Shown here piece after piece: positions 43,791-58,024 of a stretch of DNA of 64,000 nucleotides (position 1 is the first letter of the stretch; the number at the start of each line of letters is the position of its first letter). Both the position numbers and the translations under genes were made by a program. Source of the DNA: Amaurobius ferox (taxonomy: Eukaryota > Arthropoda > Arachnida > Araneae > Amaurobiidae). The notes beneath the pieces are model-generated. The model did not search any database. It saw only the letters and a program-made list of their open reading frames with translations, and was not told the DNA's origin. Location: positions 75,447,230-75,511,229 of the forward strand of contig OX578136.1 in assembly GCA_951213105.1 (NCBI GenBank), read 5' to 3'.

Positions 43791-44065
43791 GAGTGGGATA
43801 GCTCAGTGTTTAAAGTACGGGAATTGCACTCGGAGAAACTGAGTTCGATTCCCGGTATTTCCCAATCTATCCCCATATCTAAGCGGAGTAAGGGCACATT
43901 AAATGAGGGGGTTCGAACGTCCATTCGAGAGGTTGGTGGCAGGGGAAGCAGGGTACGGTCCTTGGGATGTTGTTCCCACTGGGTTCCGGTCTAAATTGGG
44001 TGGCACTGCCCCGGCTGTTCTAACAGATATCTTACACCTTCGAGTAGGCCGGCCGGTCTGGTCGA
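43791..44065 (+). mobile_element. tRNA-derived SINE, second subfamily (copy B)
   Basis: Head gggatagctcagtgtttaaa and gagttcgattcccgg, body and GAAAAGAAAG tail as in 21499-21785; the same insertion inherited by the duplication. Confidence 0.8.
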
Positions 44066-45296
44066 AAAGAAAGAAAATATATCTTTCGAAATTTTCGATC
44101 CAAGTTGGAATATCAGCATCTTTGAGTTTTGTTGAGATGTCGATGTTTCAACTTTGATTCATATTTTTGAATCAACTTTGCAAAAGGGAATTAAATTCTA
44201 TCTCATTGTTTCGGCCGATCTTGTTCCCCTGTCTCGATTCTAGGATCCAAATTTCCAGTGAGAATAAGGTATTATGGTAAAAATTCGATGTGAAAAAATT
44301 CGGCTTATGAAATGAAAAATATATGGAAAAATATAATTTTATGTAAAAATAGAAAGCGTCGAAAATCTTCGAACTATAGAAACATTTAATTTATAAAAGT
44401 TCAAGTTATGGAAGTTATATTTGATTTAAGTATATGCTACACTTATGTTTAAACCATTAGTTTAAAACTTTTTACGGGCATATGTGTAACTGCCTAAAAT
44501 TAAAATTTTGAAAAAAAAAAATATGTATACGAAATGCATGTTTTCTATTAAAGACTTTTTTCGAGTATTGCTAATCGTTCTTAGTTTCTGTTTAAAAATA
44601 TATTTTATTTAAAATCTTCAAAATATTTATCGGTCGCTTGGTGGGGAAAGCAGTGTATTCTACAGTATGAGGATGTCCATTTAATAACATATAGAATGCG
44701 AAAAAACAAAGTTAAATTATTTTTTTAATCTCAAAATTATCTTTTATTTCCTTTTAGAAATGCACAAGCAATTAATATTACCCGGATTTTTTTTTTTTAT
44801 CTCTTTATAAAATAAAAAAATACTATATGCAAGTCGTCAGACGATAATGGATTTAAAGTTAAACAACTTTCTCAACTTTTCTCTCGTCTGAGTTTTTCTC
44901 TTTTTAACTTTTATAACTGAAGTGAAAGTATTTCACGATAACATATTATTTTTCTCTTTCTAAGAAAAAATAGTTCAATTTTCGGCTTTCCTAGAAGATA
45001 TAGATGCATTAAGATAGAATCAAATAATAAAAATTTTTGTAGATAATGAGTTTAAAGTTAGGTTACACGCTTTTCTATCTCGTCCTAATGGTATTACAGA
45101 TTTTCTTCTACTTTCTTAATTCAAGCAGACAAAGTAATATAAGAGGATTATTTATTTTTGTAGAATAGTAATAGAACATAAAGTTGATGGCTGATCAAAA
45201 ATGGATGATCAAAAACTTTTTAAGACGTTAAAACTGTATAACGTTTTAAAAGGAATATTACTTAAATAATTACGTTTCATTGAAAATATTATGCTA

Positions 45297-45489
45297 AGTT
45301 ATATAGTCCATATATTTGAACGTTATAATAATTAAAACTAGTATTTTACTGCATTGAACCAATGGTTTGAGTTCAGGTCAACCAAATATCCATAGTCAAC
45401 CATATAGTCCTAATATTTAAACGTTATAATAATCAAAACTAGCATTTTGCTGCATTGAACCAATGGTTTGAGTTCAGGTCAACCAAATA
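45297..45489. repeat. Tandem duplication of about 100 bp
   Basis: atatagtc..atttgaacgttataataa to gttcaggtcaaccaaatat occurs twice in a row; copy A has one diverged unit (about 22893). Confidence 0.8.
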
Positions 45490-45701
45490 TAGAGATGGGT
45501 GAATACTTGATTACCTCGAACAGTATGTACAGTACACGCATTCGAGATGTCAAATATAACATTGCTAGAAGATATTCGCAACCTTGAATATGGCATCATA
45601 GTAAACGCATTTAATAGAATTTATAGAAGCTATATTCGCATGATCTTCACACCAGATACAGAATTTTCACAGCAGACGATATGTGTAGAGGATAACATGG
45701 C

Positions 45702-45881
45702 TTCTTCTTCTTCTTCTTCGAGTCAGACTGTCCAACCTTCCGGAAGGTGTAAGGTATCTGTTTGGACTGTAGGGAAGTTCCATCCAATTTAGACCGGAAC
45801 CCAGTGAAAGAGAGATTCTCAGGGACCGTGCCATCCTTCCCTTACTACCAACCAACCTCTAGGAAGGACTTACGAATCCAC

Positions 45882-45930
<49 letters not shown>

Positions 45931-45962
45931 GAGAGAGGAGAGAGAGGAGAGAAAAGAGAGAG

Positions 45963-46017
<55 letters not shown>

Positions 46018-46254
46018 TTCTTATTCTTCTTCGAGTCAGACTGTCCAACCTTCCGGAAGGTGTAAGGTATCTGTTTGAATTGTAGGGAAGTTCCACCCAA
46101 TTTAGACCGTAACCCAGTAAAGGAGGGATTCTCAGGGACCGTACCATCCTTCCCTTACTACCAACCAACCTCTAGGAAGGACTTACGAATCCACATGAGA
46201 GAGAGAGAGAAAAAAAAGGGAGAGAGGAGAGAGGAGAGAGGAGAGAGAAAGAGA

Positions 46255-46288
<34 letters not shown>

Positions 46289-46302
46289 AAGAGAGAGAGA
46301 GA
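45702..46302 (-). repeat. Two tandem units of SINE 3' end plus GA array
   Basis: Each unit has a (TTC)n tail, the last about 170 bp of the SINE body (minus strand), and a GA/GAGAA array (45888-46014 and 46197-46302). The SINE stops at the same base (catgtggattcg on the minus strand) in both, so the block was duplicated as a unit. The long Arg/Glu and Ser/Leu frames are repeat translations. Confidence 0.85.
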
Positions 46303-46729
46303 GATGGGAATATAATTCGGGTCGTTCGAGTTCTAATCACTGGCCTGTCCTCCCCCTAGACTTTCTTGAATGATTAGTACAATTATTTGGAAGTAGAAGT
46401 AATTATTTTACAGCTAAATTGAGTATCAAATATCAGCCATGTAACATGCGCGCGCCATTGAAATAGCATAGACAGATGATAATTAATTGAACCGACTGGA
46501 GTCAAAATGGGGGTTACATCAGCCAGCATATAGGAGCCTCAGTTGAGGTATTCTTCTGAAATCGGAGCGTTACGAAAACTGTAAACAGTTTGGATGCTTA
46601 TAACACAAATCCCTGAATACGTACTTTTTCTTTTTCTTTCAGCAGGTATTTGGTATTTTCATTAAAATCAAATTAAATGTTTATTTTGGAATTTCTCAAC
46701 CTTCCGAGTTTATCATTTATATTTCAAAC

Positions 46730-48969
46730 TAGCAGCATACCCGTTCTTCGTACGGAGTATATAATATAAAGAAATTTATAATTCGCAATCATGTGCAAAT
46801 TCTGTTAAAATATTAACTTTATTGCTCATAAAGAGAAGTTTAAGAATATCTGTTCTCACTATGCAAAATTATATTCACGGGCAGAACTGAAGAATAAAAC
46901 ATCCTGGCCCCTTTTGTAAGTAAATTTACAAAAAAAAAAGGAATTGAATCAATATATGCAACCCCGTACTACTTATATTGTCGCAGATAAGAAAATATGT
47001 CAGTGTGTTAGTAGAAGCTTACCCGTATAAAAATATGAGTCTCAAAAATATTTGCCAAATTAAAAAAGATAATTAATACCAGAAGGTCGTAACTAATTCC
47101 AATATATGCCAATATATATCAAAATATATGCCAATATACCTGTACTACTTATATTCTCGTAGATTAGAAGATATACCCATGCATTTGTAGAAGATTACTC
47201 GTACAACGTACTATATATGAGTTTCAACAATTTTCGTCATAATAAAACAATTCCATATTAATTTGAAAATATCAATAATCTCTGAATCAACAGTCCCCGA
47301 AAATACCAATAATAATGATATTTAAATCTGAAGACCGTAATTGATATTATCCAGTCAAAAATGAAATGGCAATGAAATTTATTTTATATACATATTTTTA
47401 TTATTCAAATCGGAAAAGATTTAATAAAAATCGTATGCCGCATAACATATTGGGTCCGTTACTAAGCGACATGATATCATTTGCTTCAAGTAAATTGATA
47501 GAAATCATATCATCTGACTAATGCAATCTCCATGGAAGATTTGGCGACATTTTCGTCAGTTTAGCGATAACTTAAAAAATTGCCAAATTTATCGCCAAGT
47601 GGGACTGTCGAACTGATAGTCCCATTTTGCGACAAATTGACGAAACATCATCACAATACTATCCCCTAACAAAACACAATTAATTTCATTTATTAAGCGC
47701 GATTTTATCAATTTCATGATATTTTTATGGATTTAAAAATATTTTTACCAATTTGGTGATATTAAAAAAATTCCTTAAATGTGTTACTAAGTAGGATAGA
47801 TGGACTGACCGACAAATTCTACAGAAACATCATTTCAGTACTCTATTCTAAAAAAATAAATTTAATTTCATTGATTTGGGCCATTTTTATCAATTTGGAG
47901 ACATTTCCACTAATTTGATAAAGTTTAAGAAAAGTTACCAAGTTATTTAGAGATATTCCGCTAAATTCGTAGCTCTGAATTTGCAGATCTGAAGAATAAA
48001 ATATCCTGATCCCGTTTGTATATACTAAATGAAAACACTAAAATTGCATTAGAAGATACATACACCCGTTCTACTCTTTTTCTGCTTCAACAGTCGGCTA
48101 AATGAATTTATTGGGTAAACACAATATATGAGTTTATTAGCTAAACACAATATATGAGCTTGAAACCTCTTTGCTTAAATAAATGAAAGTGATGTACGCA
48201 GTCCGCAATATATATAATTAAAATAACAATCAAACCGTTCATTTATAAAATATATTTTTACATCCATTTATTTATTATACAAATAGAAAAAATAATAATA
48301 AATATTACCAACACATTTAATTTCATTCCATTGCCGAACAACATGATATAAGATAGAATCTTCCTCATAAAATGTGAAATTAAATAGCCATTTTGATTTC
48401 TTTATACTTTTCATCGTTGAGTAAAAATTTGTGAAAGATGAACCATGGAGGTAGATTTTTCCATTTAAATTCATGTTTCAAACAATTCATGCTTTCCTAA
48501 AGTGGCTAATTAATGCAAAAATCCTGCACCAAACTTGGAAATAAAGTTTTATTTCATTTTGGCGTTTTAAACAAACGATTTTCATCCTTTCCGTTTGGAT
48601 AAACCACGGAGTTGGAGAGTAGATCTCCTATGAAAAAGTTCCGTTTTTCATAAATATCTCGACAACCCCTGATCTTAGAAACTCGAAACTTGGACAAAAT
48701 TTATGGGGGGCTATTTCAAGGCTATCCACAAAATTTCATTAAATTCGGTTCAGCCGTTTTCCCGTGATGAGGAGACAAACAAAAATTTCGTTTTTTACTA
48801 ATATCTCGAGAACCACTGATCGTAAAAACTCAAAACACGGTCTAAATTTTAAGTGGGGCTATTTCTAGGCTACCCACAAAATTTCATCGAATTCGGTTCA
48901 GCCGTTCTCCCGTGATGATGGGACAAACAGACAGACAGACAGACAGATTTTCATTTTTATTTATATAGA
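46730..48969 (-). mobile_element. Helitron (non-autonomous), 2.24 kb
   Basis: Minus-strand 5' end TCTATATAAATAAAAATG after host A, then a GTCT array, 'gagaacggctgaaccgaat' body, and 3' hairpin (ccgtacgaagaacgg) with gtatgctgCTAG before host T. Copy A has the matching site uninterrupted at about 23137-23150 (atttcaagttctaattt), without target duplication. This is the canonical Helitron signature. Internal motifs resembling H1 (gatttggcgacattttcg) at about 47540-47940 suggest an embedded H1 piece. No helicase frame. Confidence 0.85.
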
Positions 48970-49184
48970 TTATAATTTAAGGATATTTGTGAAAATATTA
49001 GTCTTATTTTTTAGTAATTCCGATCTGGTGAGAATAAAAACAATTATTCCTTAGCGTGGGATTATTTTTTCATATTTAAAATTTTTCGTAATCAAATGGG
49101 AATTTTTTTATTGTTTAGCATTGTCTTGGAATTTTAGTCAATTTGATATTCTGCGCGGAAATATTTATATTCTAAGGTAAAAAA

Positions 49185-50849
49185 TCTGATGTGGGCAACA
49201 CATGACTTTCCTTATATAATCCAATAATGAATTTATTTCTTTTACAGTAAAGAAATAATATATAAGATCCACGGTACTGTGGACATAGTACCGGATGACA
49301 ACATGTACACGGCACCGGATGCCAACATGTAAAACTATTTCAAAGTACCCAATTAACTTATATTTCACACAACTCTAAATTAGCAATTATCAATATTGAC
49401 AGCATCTTAAATAAACTATATAGTTCATATATTAGAATACTTTAATAATTAATTCATCAATTAGGAGTAATTTTCATTAACTTTGACGATATTTTCGTCA
49501 ATCTGGGGTGAAATCTCGCCTAGATGGCGATATCTCGCTAGATTATTCACCAAGTTCCTAAATGTATCGCCAAGTCTTACATATAAACGGTGAGAAGACT
49601 ATTATTTACTAGAAGGTACGCTCGCCACACGACGAAAATCAGAATTTGCGATACATTACTTCTCATATTGCGACATTTTTATCAATTTGGCGACATTTTT
49701 GTCACTTTGGTGAGATTTAAAAAGTCGCCAAGTCGACGACGTCACGCTAAATTTCTCGCTAACCGTAACGGACGGACGGACGGAGAAATGGGTTATTTTT
49801 ATAGTCTATTCTTATGTTCTTTCCAAGATATTGGGACTTTCATCAATTAGTCGTCATTTTATTGATTTAGCATCAGTTTCATCAATTTGGTTAATTTTTA
49901 TTATTTGAGTGACATTTTCGTCAATTTGGCAACATTTAAAAAGTCATCAAGTTAGAGATATTGCAAAAAATTTCTCACCAAAATTTTAGCCAAAAGTTAT
50001 GGACGGAAAAATAAATTATTCATATAGTAGATTCTTATATTATTTCCAAGATATTGAAATTTCGTCAAATTATCGTCATTTTAATTGATTTAGCGTCATT
50101 TCTTTTATCAGTTTGGCAACTTTTTCGTTAATTTGGCAATGTTTAAAAAGTTGCCAATTTGGCGCCATTCAACCAAATTCGTCGCCAATATTTCGCAAGC
50201 GTTATGGATGGAGAAATAAGTTATTCTTATAGCAGATGAATGACTATTGGCATCCAACTACAAAAGTATTACCCAAAGTATCTTTTCTCATGAATGGAAT
50301 AAGCTAGATACACGAGAATGATGCCACCAAATTTATCCTATGATATTACATATGAAAAGTGAACATATTTCACAATAGCTAATATTTGTTTTTATTTTAT
50401 GTGTTTTTCTGATAAATTTGTATGAAAAATGTGCAATATCACGAGAACGGTGCATGCTAGCGTTCTAAAGTTTATGTCAATCGTTTTCTAATGAAAAATT
50501 ACATAAAAAATGACTATTTGCGTAACTTTATGAAAGGTTTCGATTTTTGATTATTTTTTCAAAATTTCACTCGAAAATTTAGTGGGATTCTGAACATTTG
50601 ATTGCGTATAAAAACAATAAGCTTCCAGTATTCACGGATTGCAATTTTTGTACCAAATTTTGTTCGAATCGCTCCATTCGTTCGTCAGATATCGTCTCCA
50701 AACACACACACACACACACAGACATCACCTCAAAAACGTTTGATTCGTGTTTAGGGATGCTTGAAACGTGCTCTCCCGTCGAAAACTCAATTTCGAATTT
50801 TCGACCCCTTCACAATACTTTCCTTATATATTAAACTTATAAGGAAAGT
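49185..50849 (+). mobile_element. H1-family element, complete, 1.67 kb
   Basis: From tctgatgtgggcaacacatg to the hairpin actttccttatat..ataaggaaagt at 50849, with a CA array (50703-50720) next to the hairpin end. Its left part is shared with copy A (23372). The longest, least-disturbed H1 copy and the best reference for the family. Confidence 0.85.
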
Positions 50850-52214
<1,365 letters not shown>

Positions 52215-52297
52215 TCTTACATATTATTTTTCGACTGTAAAAGGAGTAAATTCATTGCATAATATAAGGAAGGTCAAGTGCTGCCCACATCAGATTT
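52215..52297 (-). mobile_element. H1-family end fragment
   Basis: gactgtaaaaggagtaaatt ... gtgctgcccacatcaga, the last 80 bp only. Confidence 0.75.
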
Positions 52298-53917
52298 TTG
52301 TAGTTGCCACTTAAATTGAATAAATAAATAAATAAAATAAATAACAATCATTATCAGAATAACTAAAAAAAAAAAAAAAAAGGAGATGCATTATTCAGAT
52401 TTCACATCAAAGTAATTATTTTAAAATATTTCATGATTGAACTTTCTTTTCTCAAGCAGGTAACAGCTGAATGATAGATAAATTGGCTAAATTTTGCTTG
52501 TCTTATAATATAAACTGTTAATATAAACTGTTTTGATACTAATAAAATTCATAGCGTTGTTCAACTAATCAATTTCTCTCATGTGCTATATCAAGATTGT
52601 TTCGGGAATTGTTATTGCTTTCCACAGGAAATAAAGATATGAAATTCCTAAAATTCGAATAATTCAAGTTTTAATCATGGGAATTACTCAAAATTTAGTT
52701 GCGTTTTAGGTTTGCACATCATGCATTTAAAATGAAATAATTAAATTTGATTACGGTGCATTCGTTTTTGAGTTATCTTCTTGAGTTATCGTCTTGAATT
52801 ATCACCTCCTAACACACCACATTTCTTTCCCACTTGTCTCTAAAAACTAAGAAATTGACATTTATAGAGATAAAGTTCTGCATTAGATATTGTGAACGTT
52901 ACAGCATTTAGTTTGCTGTTAATGCGTGGTATATATGAGAATTGATAGACATCAATTCTGTAACTGATAGACTAAAAATTATTCATGTAAAAGTATTCGG
53001 ATAATCCCCAAAATGCAATTGCAATCTAAATAGAATAACGGATATCCAGTTTTCCCATGTAGAATATTGCAAAAAGCGTTAGATTTTGAGCATGGCTCTT
53101 GATAGAATATTTTAGAAATAATTGGATAGGTTTTGTGATAAAAATATGTAAGATCCACTCAATTTCAAAATAGTGTCTGTATTTTACAACCCATCTTTCA
53201 GCACTAGTCAAAATATATTACCCCCTCCCTTCCATGAAAAAAGATACTATAGATAATGCAGTCTGTTCTTCATCAGTAAAGTTATCTAACTTATTGGGAA
53301 AATTTAGTTCCAGGGCATTAATTAAAGCCATCTGGCACCAGTCGGTTGGGAAAATGACTGAAAACATTTCCAACACGCCTAAATTTTCAAAATTGATTCG
53401 CTAGAACCAGAGATACAGGCACTGGAGATGATCTAGTCGCTTTCGTCCTGGCATGCGCTCCTGGGACAGATTCGCACCAGCATGAAACGGAAGTTTGAAG
53501 ACGTAATTACTTTCGTAACGCAATTTTGTTTGCATGAAGGAGATTGGAGTCGCGTGAGATTTTTAGTAGAAGAAATTTCACTTGCAAAAGGTTGGGAACC
53601 ACTGCATCATAAAGAAATATTCGGAAAAAGAACTTAAATGGAGAAAGAAGGAGTTCCAAATTGTGAGAGAAAAGCTTCAGAGCGAATTCATTGTTGAAAG
53701 GAGCTGTTGCGAGACTATCAGTTTAAGACAAAAGGATTATTAGATGAATGGCTTTGTTCATAGAAGAACATGGTCTCTCTAGCGAGCTCGAACAGCTGGT
53801 CTTTTATCAAAATACGAATGTTTGAAGATGCACCTGTTATAAATGTAATATAGTGGAATTGTGATGGGATATTGAAGGATTTGTCATTTAGACGGCCCAT
53901 TCAACACAACTTTTATC
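52298..53917. other. Unique DNA
   Basis: AT-rich with a poly(A) stretch at 52366-52381. A less AT-rich interval (53330-53700) has no frame or repeat I could identify. Confidence 0.4.
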
Positions 53918-54182
53918 GCCTCCTGTTCAATAAATAGTAGTAATTTTGGATATTTCTAAAACTAGGATGCATATACAGTTTTTATCGCTTCTAGTTCAAT
54001 AAATTAGGTGTAAATTTGGATATTTCTAGAAATAATATCCATATACAATTTTTACCACCTCCTGTTCAATAAATTAGTTGTAATTTCGAATATTTTTAGA
54101 AATAAGATCCATATATATCTGTTACCACCTCCAGTTTAATAAATTAGTTGTAATTTTAGATATTTACAGAAATAGGATATAG
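53918..54182. repeat. Tandem repeat, four units of about 70 bp
   Basis: Units share 'cacctcctgttcaataaatt' , 'ttggatatttctagaaata' and 'gatccatatac'. Confidence 0.85.
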
Positions 54183-54239
54183 GTTTCCCTAGAATGTTAC
54201 ATAAGGAAATAAACTAGCCAAATACCCGTTGAAAATCAA

Positions 54240-55070
54240 TGGTCTCACAGTAAATAAACCTCAAACAAGGTGAACTTTTGAATGATTTAATTTTTCAGTG
54301 GATCTTTCGAACTGTTTACCTGCAAACCAAATTTCAAGTTTCATATTAACTTAAGAGTTGGAATTTCTCATTTTTTTTACCAATCGAACATGTTGGTGTG
54401 ATTCACCCCTAAAATACCCAGTATTGCAAGACAGTCACATTTTGTTTTCTTTTCCCACCTTAGGATTTATATTGTAATCAGTATTCAAGTTTCTATAATA
54501 CTCCTAACTGCTTTTTCCAAATAGTTCACTTTTCGAATGTTTCGGCCTGGAGCACCCCTTCTGAAATTTAAATGTTAGAATAATTCGATTTTTTCAGTAT
54601 ATGTTACTGAAATATTCATCTATGCGCCAAATTTCAGGTCTTTATCTTACTTAAAAAAAGCCGTTTTCATATTTAGAAAATCGAACACTTTGGTGAGCAG
54701 CATTCCTAACCTAAAGTAGCAAGTATTGGAAAATTTAAATTGCACACTATCTTCCTTTCGAACGACCTACACTTTTACCAAATTTATATTCTTTATTTTA
54801 TCTCAAAGTGTGTTTTATTCTTTTATCATTTTACCTTTCGAACATTTTGGTGTAGCGCACCCTCTCTACTGAATATTTTTGAAAATTCGATTTTACCCTG
54901 GAGTGTTATCGAACGATTGACCCGTATATCAAATTGCAAGTTTCTATCTATTCGGCAAGTGTTTGAAAAGGGGTGACAGACGGTCACTTTGGAAGTTATA
55001 TGTATAAATATATGGAACAAAAGGTCCCACTGGAATTTTTTATTCATTTATATTCTATATTTTTAGGTCG
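54240..55070. repeat. Degenerate dispersed repeat, about four units
   Basis: Phrases of the type 'atcgaacattttggtg', 'caaatttcaagtttct' and 'agtgtttgaaaaggggtgac' recur with heavy decay. Similar wording is common in old arthropod repeats; the family is unknown. Confidence 0.5.
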
Positions 55071-55253
55071 ACTTATATCGAAACTTTTATAATAATTATC
55101 CGAATAATAACAGTTTCTTTATAGGAACTTTTTTTGTCAAGTAATCAATTTTTTAAGTTCCATTAAAAGTTTCTTTTGAAAATGGCAACAGGTCAATGAA
55201 ATGGATAAATTATATGCATTTTAACTGATTGGCGTGATTGCATACCGTTTTCA

Positions 55254-55855
55254 CTTTTCCTACAATACATGGCAATGTATAGGGAAAGGATCGGAAACAT
55301 GGTGAAAATCGCGAATCGAGTTATCGACGGATCTACACGTTTAGGAGAACTCTAGAACACACAAAAACTATTTTTAGCGTGACGTCTGTATGTGTCTGTC
55401 TGTGCAATGTATATATCCACTCTAACTGGAAAACTAATATAGCAGATTTCGCAAAATTTCTAGTTAAGTCACTTGTGGGTCACCCTGACACTGATGAGAT
55501 TTTCGCACAATTTGGAAAAAGAGAACCTGCCTTTTTGCAAAATGGCCTGCAATATTTGCCTATTCGTCGAAATCTAAAATAGGACGACGGAAAGAAAAAG
55601 ACCAACCCCATAACTCTATGACTAACCTCTCAGGAAGATATTTCAGCTTTTGCGCATGTTTGACACGCCGCCTTTAAAAATACGTCGAGTCTTCAAACGA
55701 AAACGAAAAGTGAATCAAAATTGCAAATTCAGTGTAATTTTAAATAATTAGTTGTGTTCATCTGTTCAATTAAACTCTATTTAATGAATTATGAAAGAAA
55801 GAAAGAGAAAATGAATGTAATACTGTAGGGAAAGTCATGTGCTGCTCCCATTAGA
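55254..55855 (-). mobile_element. H1-family element, short type
   Basis: Starts with a decayed hairpin (acttttcctacaatac..gtatagggaaag) and ends gtagggaaagtcatgtgctg..cattaga. Short GTCT array at 55383-55404. Closest to 6027-7606. Confidence 0.78.
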
Positions 55856-56821
55856 ATTTTATGTTCATAATGAAGTCTCAATATTACTGTTTAAAGTAGG
55901 AGGCTTTCTTCTTCAGGACATGAAGACGGAAAAGCCACACTAACAAAGGGAAGCAGGCGTCTGCCAATAAATTGTTTCATCACGTTCTATTGAAGGCTTT
56001 TCAATAGAACTTTCATCTGAGGGCTTTTCAAATTTAAAAGATTTTTTCAAAATTCATTGTATATTAAAGTAAATATGTGTTCACTACGTTTGTATCTACT
56101 CGCATGTAATTTAAAAGAAAATTCGCAGCAAAATCTCTGCCGTGCTATTGTCAAAGAAGGAAGGTAATATTGATATTATTTTTAAAGATATTTATCTGAC
56201 ATAATTTAAGCTATTTATCTGACATAATTTAAGCTATTTATCTGACATACATTAAGCTATGATGTTATATTAGAGTATAATACTATATTTGAAGCTGTTT
56301 ACCGGTTATTGAATTTCATGCTTTAAAGTTTTACTTCATTTAGAAGTTGAAGCAAACAAGATTTTCAGCGGAAAATGTAATTTCAAAGCACTTTCATTTC
56401 AACCTTTTGCGTTCAAATAGAAGTTCTTTTGTGAGAAAAGCATGGAAAGTAAAACCGGCAGGCTATAATATGCTATAGGGAAAGTCAAAGTACAAAACAT
56501 TCTGCGTTAAAATGAAACGATTTAATCTAAAAGGAAATAAAAAAGAAAATACCGTCTTCTATTCTTTTCGTATGGCAGATGGGAAAGTGATGTGTATTTT
56601 ATAGAAAGAGGAAAATCATTAAGCCACCATAACTACTTTTACGGAAACTGTTAGCGTATTCCATTAAAGTAACTGCAAACAGAGTTTTCCTTTGAAGGAA
56701 TGATGTATTTTGATTTTTTGATGGATTTGGCAAAACATTCGTGTAGCTTGTTTTAGAAGTGTATACAAAAAGAACTTTACTAACTAAAACAAATATCATC
56801 CCCCAATATATTAAAAAATAA
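55856..56821. other. Unique DNA
   Basis: No supported gene. An acceptor-like tcttcttcag (55908-55917) precedes 25 open codons, and a second possible short exon lies at about 56129-56164; neither is convincing alone. Confidence 0.35.
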
Positions 56822-57510
56822 TCTGATGTAGGAGACACATGACTTCCCTATAAATGGCTTCACTTCTTTTACAACGAAATAATAGTGTACAAAATTCATG
56901 TCACAATGTTTTTGGCATTGAACTAACATTGAAACTTACATTGAACTAACATTGGACTAACATTGAACTAACATTGGACTAACATTGAACTAACATTGAA
57001 GTAAATTGAAATTGGGCATTTTTGGCAACTTATTAGTCCAAAAATAGTTACCAATTCATACTCAGGTGTAAGATACCCATCAAAATGCAATTGTCATTTA
57101 ATTTATATCTCATGAAATAAATTCCTGTTGGCGAATTCTTTGGCGCAGAATACAAAACTATTTCAAAAAGTATTATTTTCCCTTTTGAATGAAACGAAGT
57201 TGATCCGCAAGAATTATATTAATCGATTTGTTACATAATATAGCATATGGAAAATTAACACATTGGACGATATTTACTACTTTTGTAGTTTTAAGTGATT
57301 TTATTTTTTGATAAATTCATTTAAAAAACATACAATAATAATTGTAAAACGTACTCGTGAAATAAATGACTGTTGGCGAATTCTTTGCCTTCAAAATACA
57401 AACCTGGTATATAAAGTGTTTCCCCTGTGAATAGAATCAACTGGAAACGCCAGAAGGCAGTTAGCATTATATTACATGCTAAAGGGAACACATTGGATGA
57501 CACTTACTAC
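56822..57510 (+). mobile_element. H1-family element, degenerate
   Basis: Begins tctgatgtaggagacacatg. The body resembles 11700-11860 of another H1 copy. Contains an 11-bp tandem repeat (cattgRactaa, about six units) at 56939-57000. The hairpin end is lost. Confidence 0.65.
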
Positions 57511-57515
57511 TTTTG

Positions 57516-58020
57516 AACCCTTTACAATATAGTGGTAAAGTGTTTATGACTTTGTTCATTCTGTCTGTCTGTCTGTTAGCACGATAATTGCCGTAAAAAT
57601 GACTTTAATCAAAATGAAATTTTAGCATGTTGTTCAGACGATCTGTGGGATCTATGGGAATATAAATGAATAATATCACCCAATTAGTTTTGGATTGAAC
57701 CTGGGTTGAAAAAATGAAGTACACTGAACCCTATGAGACCTAATTTTTCAAACATTTTTAAACGAAGTTAAAATTCATAAATTGCTTTGAAAATTACAGT
57801 AAATATGCAAATTATCTCATAAAAATATGATAAAAATGTCAGCAAAATATATTCGGTAGTTTTTTAAACAAAAATTAAAATAATAATTACACCCATATCA
57901 TATGAAGAGATCACATCATCCACTTCAAAATCAAATATAGCATCCATCTTGTGACAAAATCGTGATTTTTAAAGTTCTTTTTAATTTATATTTAGTGTTG
58001 TATCCGTCCTACAACCGCTT
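57516..58020 (-). mobile_element. H2-family element, partial, tandem to the next
   Basis: Decayed hairpin (ccctttacaatatagtggtaaagtg), GTCT array, and the first 500 bp of H2, stopping at 'caaccgcttta' where the next hairpin begins. Confidence 0.75.
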
Positions 58021-58024
58021 TATT

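Larger units (their letters stand above)
33476..49480. repeat. Large segmental duplication, copy B, with later insertions
   Basis: Matches copy A (18065-23657) in order. B-specific insertions are the foldback element 35135-35828, the palindrome 36254-36330, the LTR element 37219-43623, the 45490-46520 SINE/GA block and the Helitron 46730-48969. B lacks the LINE 3' end found in A at 19268-19554. Stretches without listed features hold only this duplicated non-coding DNA. Confidence 0.88.

Noticed and set aside
45762..46359. Arg/Glu and Ser/Leu repeat frames
   Set aside because: Translations of (GA)n tracts.
53918..54182. CRISPR-like array (similar thought for 20400-20790 and 41320-41805)
   Set aside because: Units are directly adjoining and degenerate with no unique spacers, in a eukaryotic genome; these are minisatellites.
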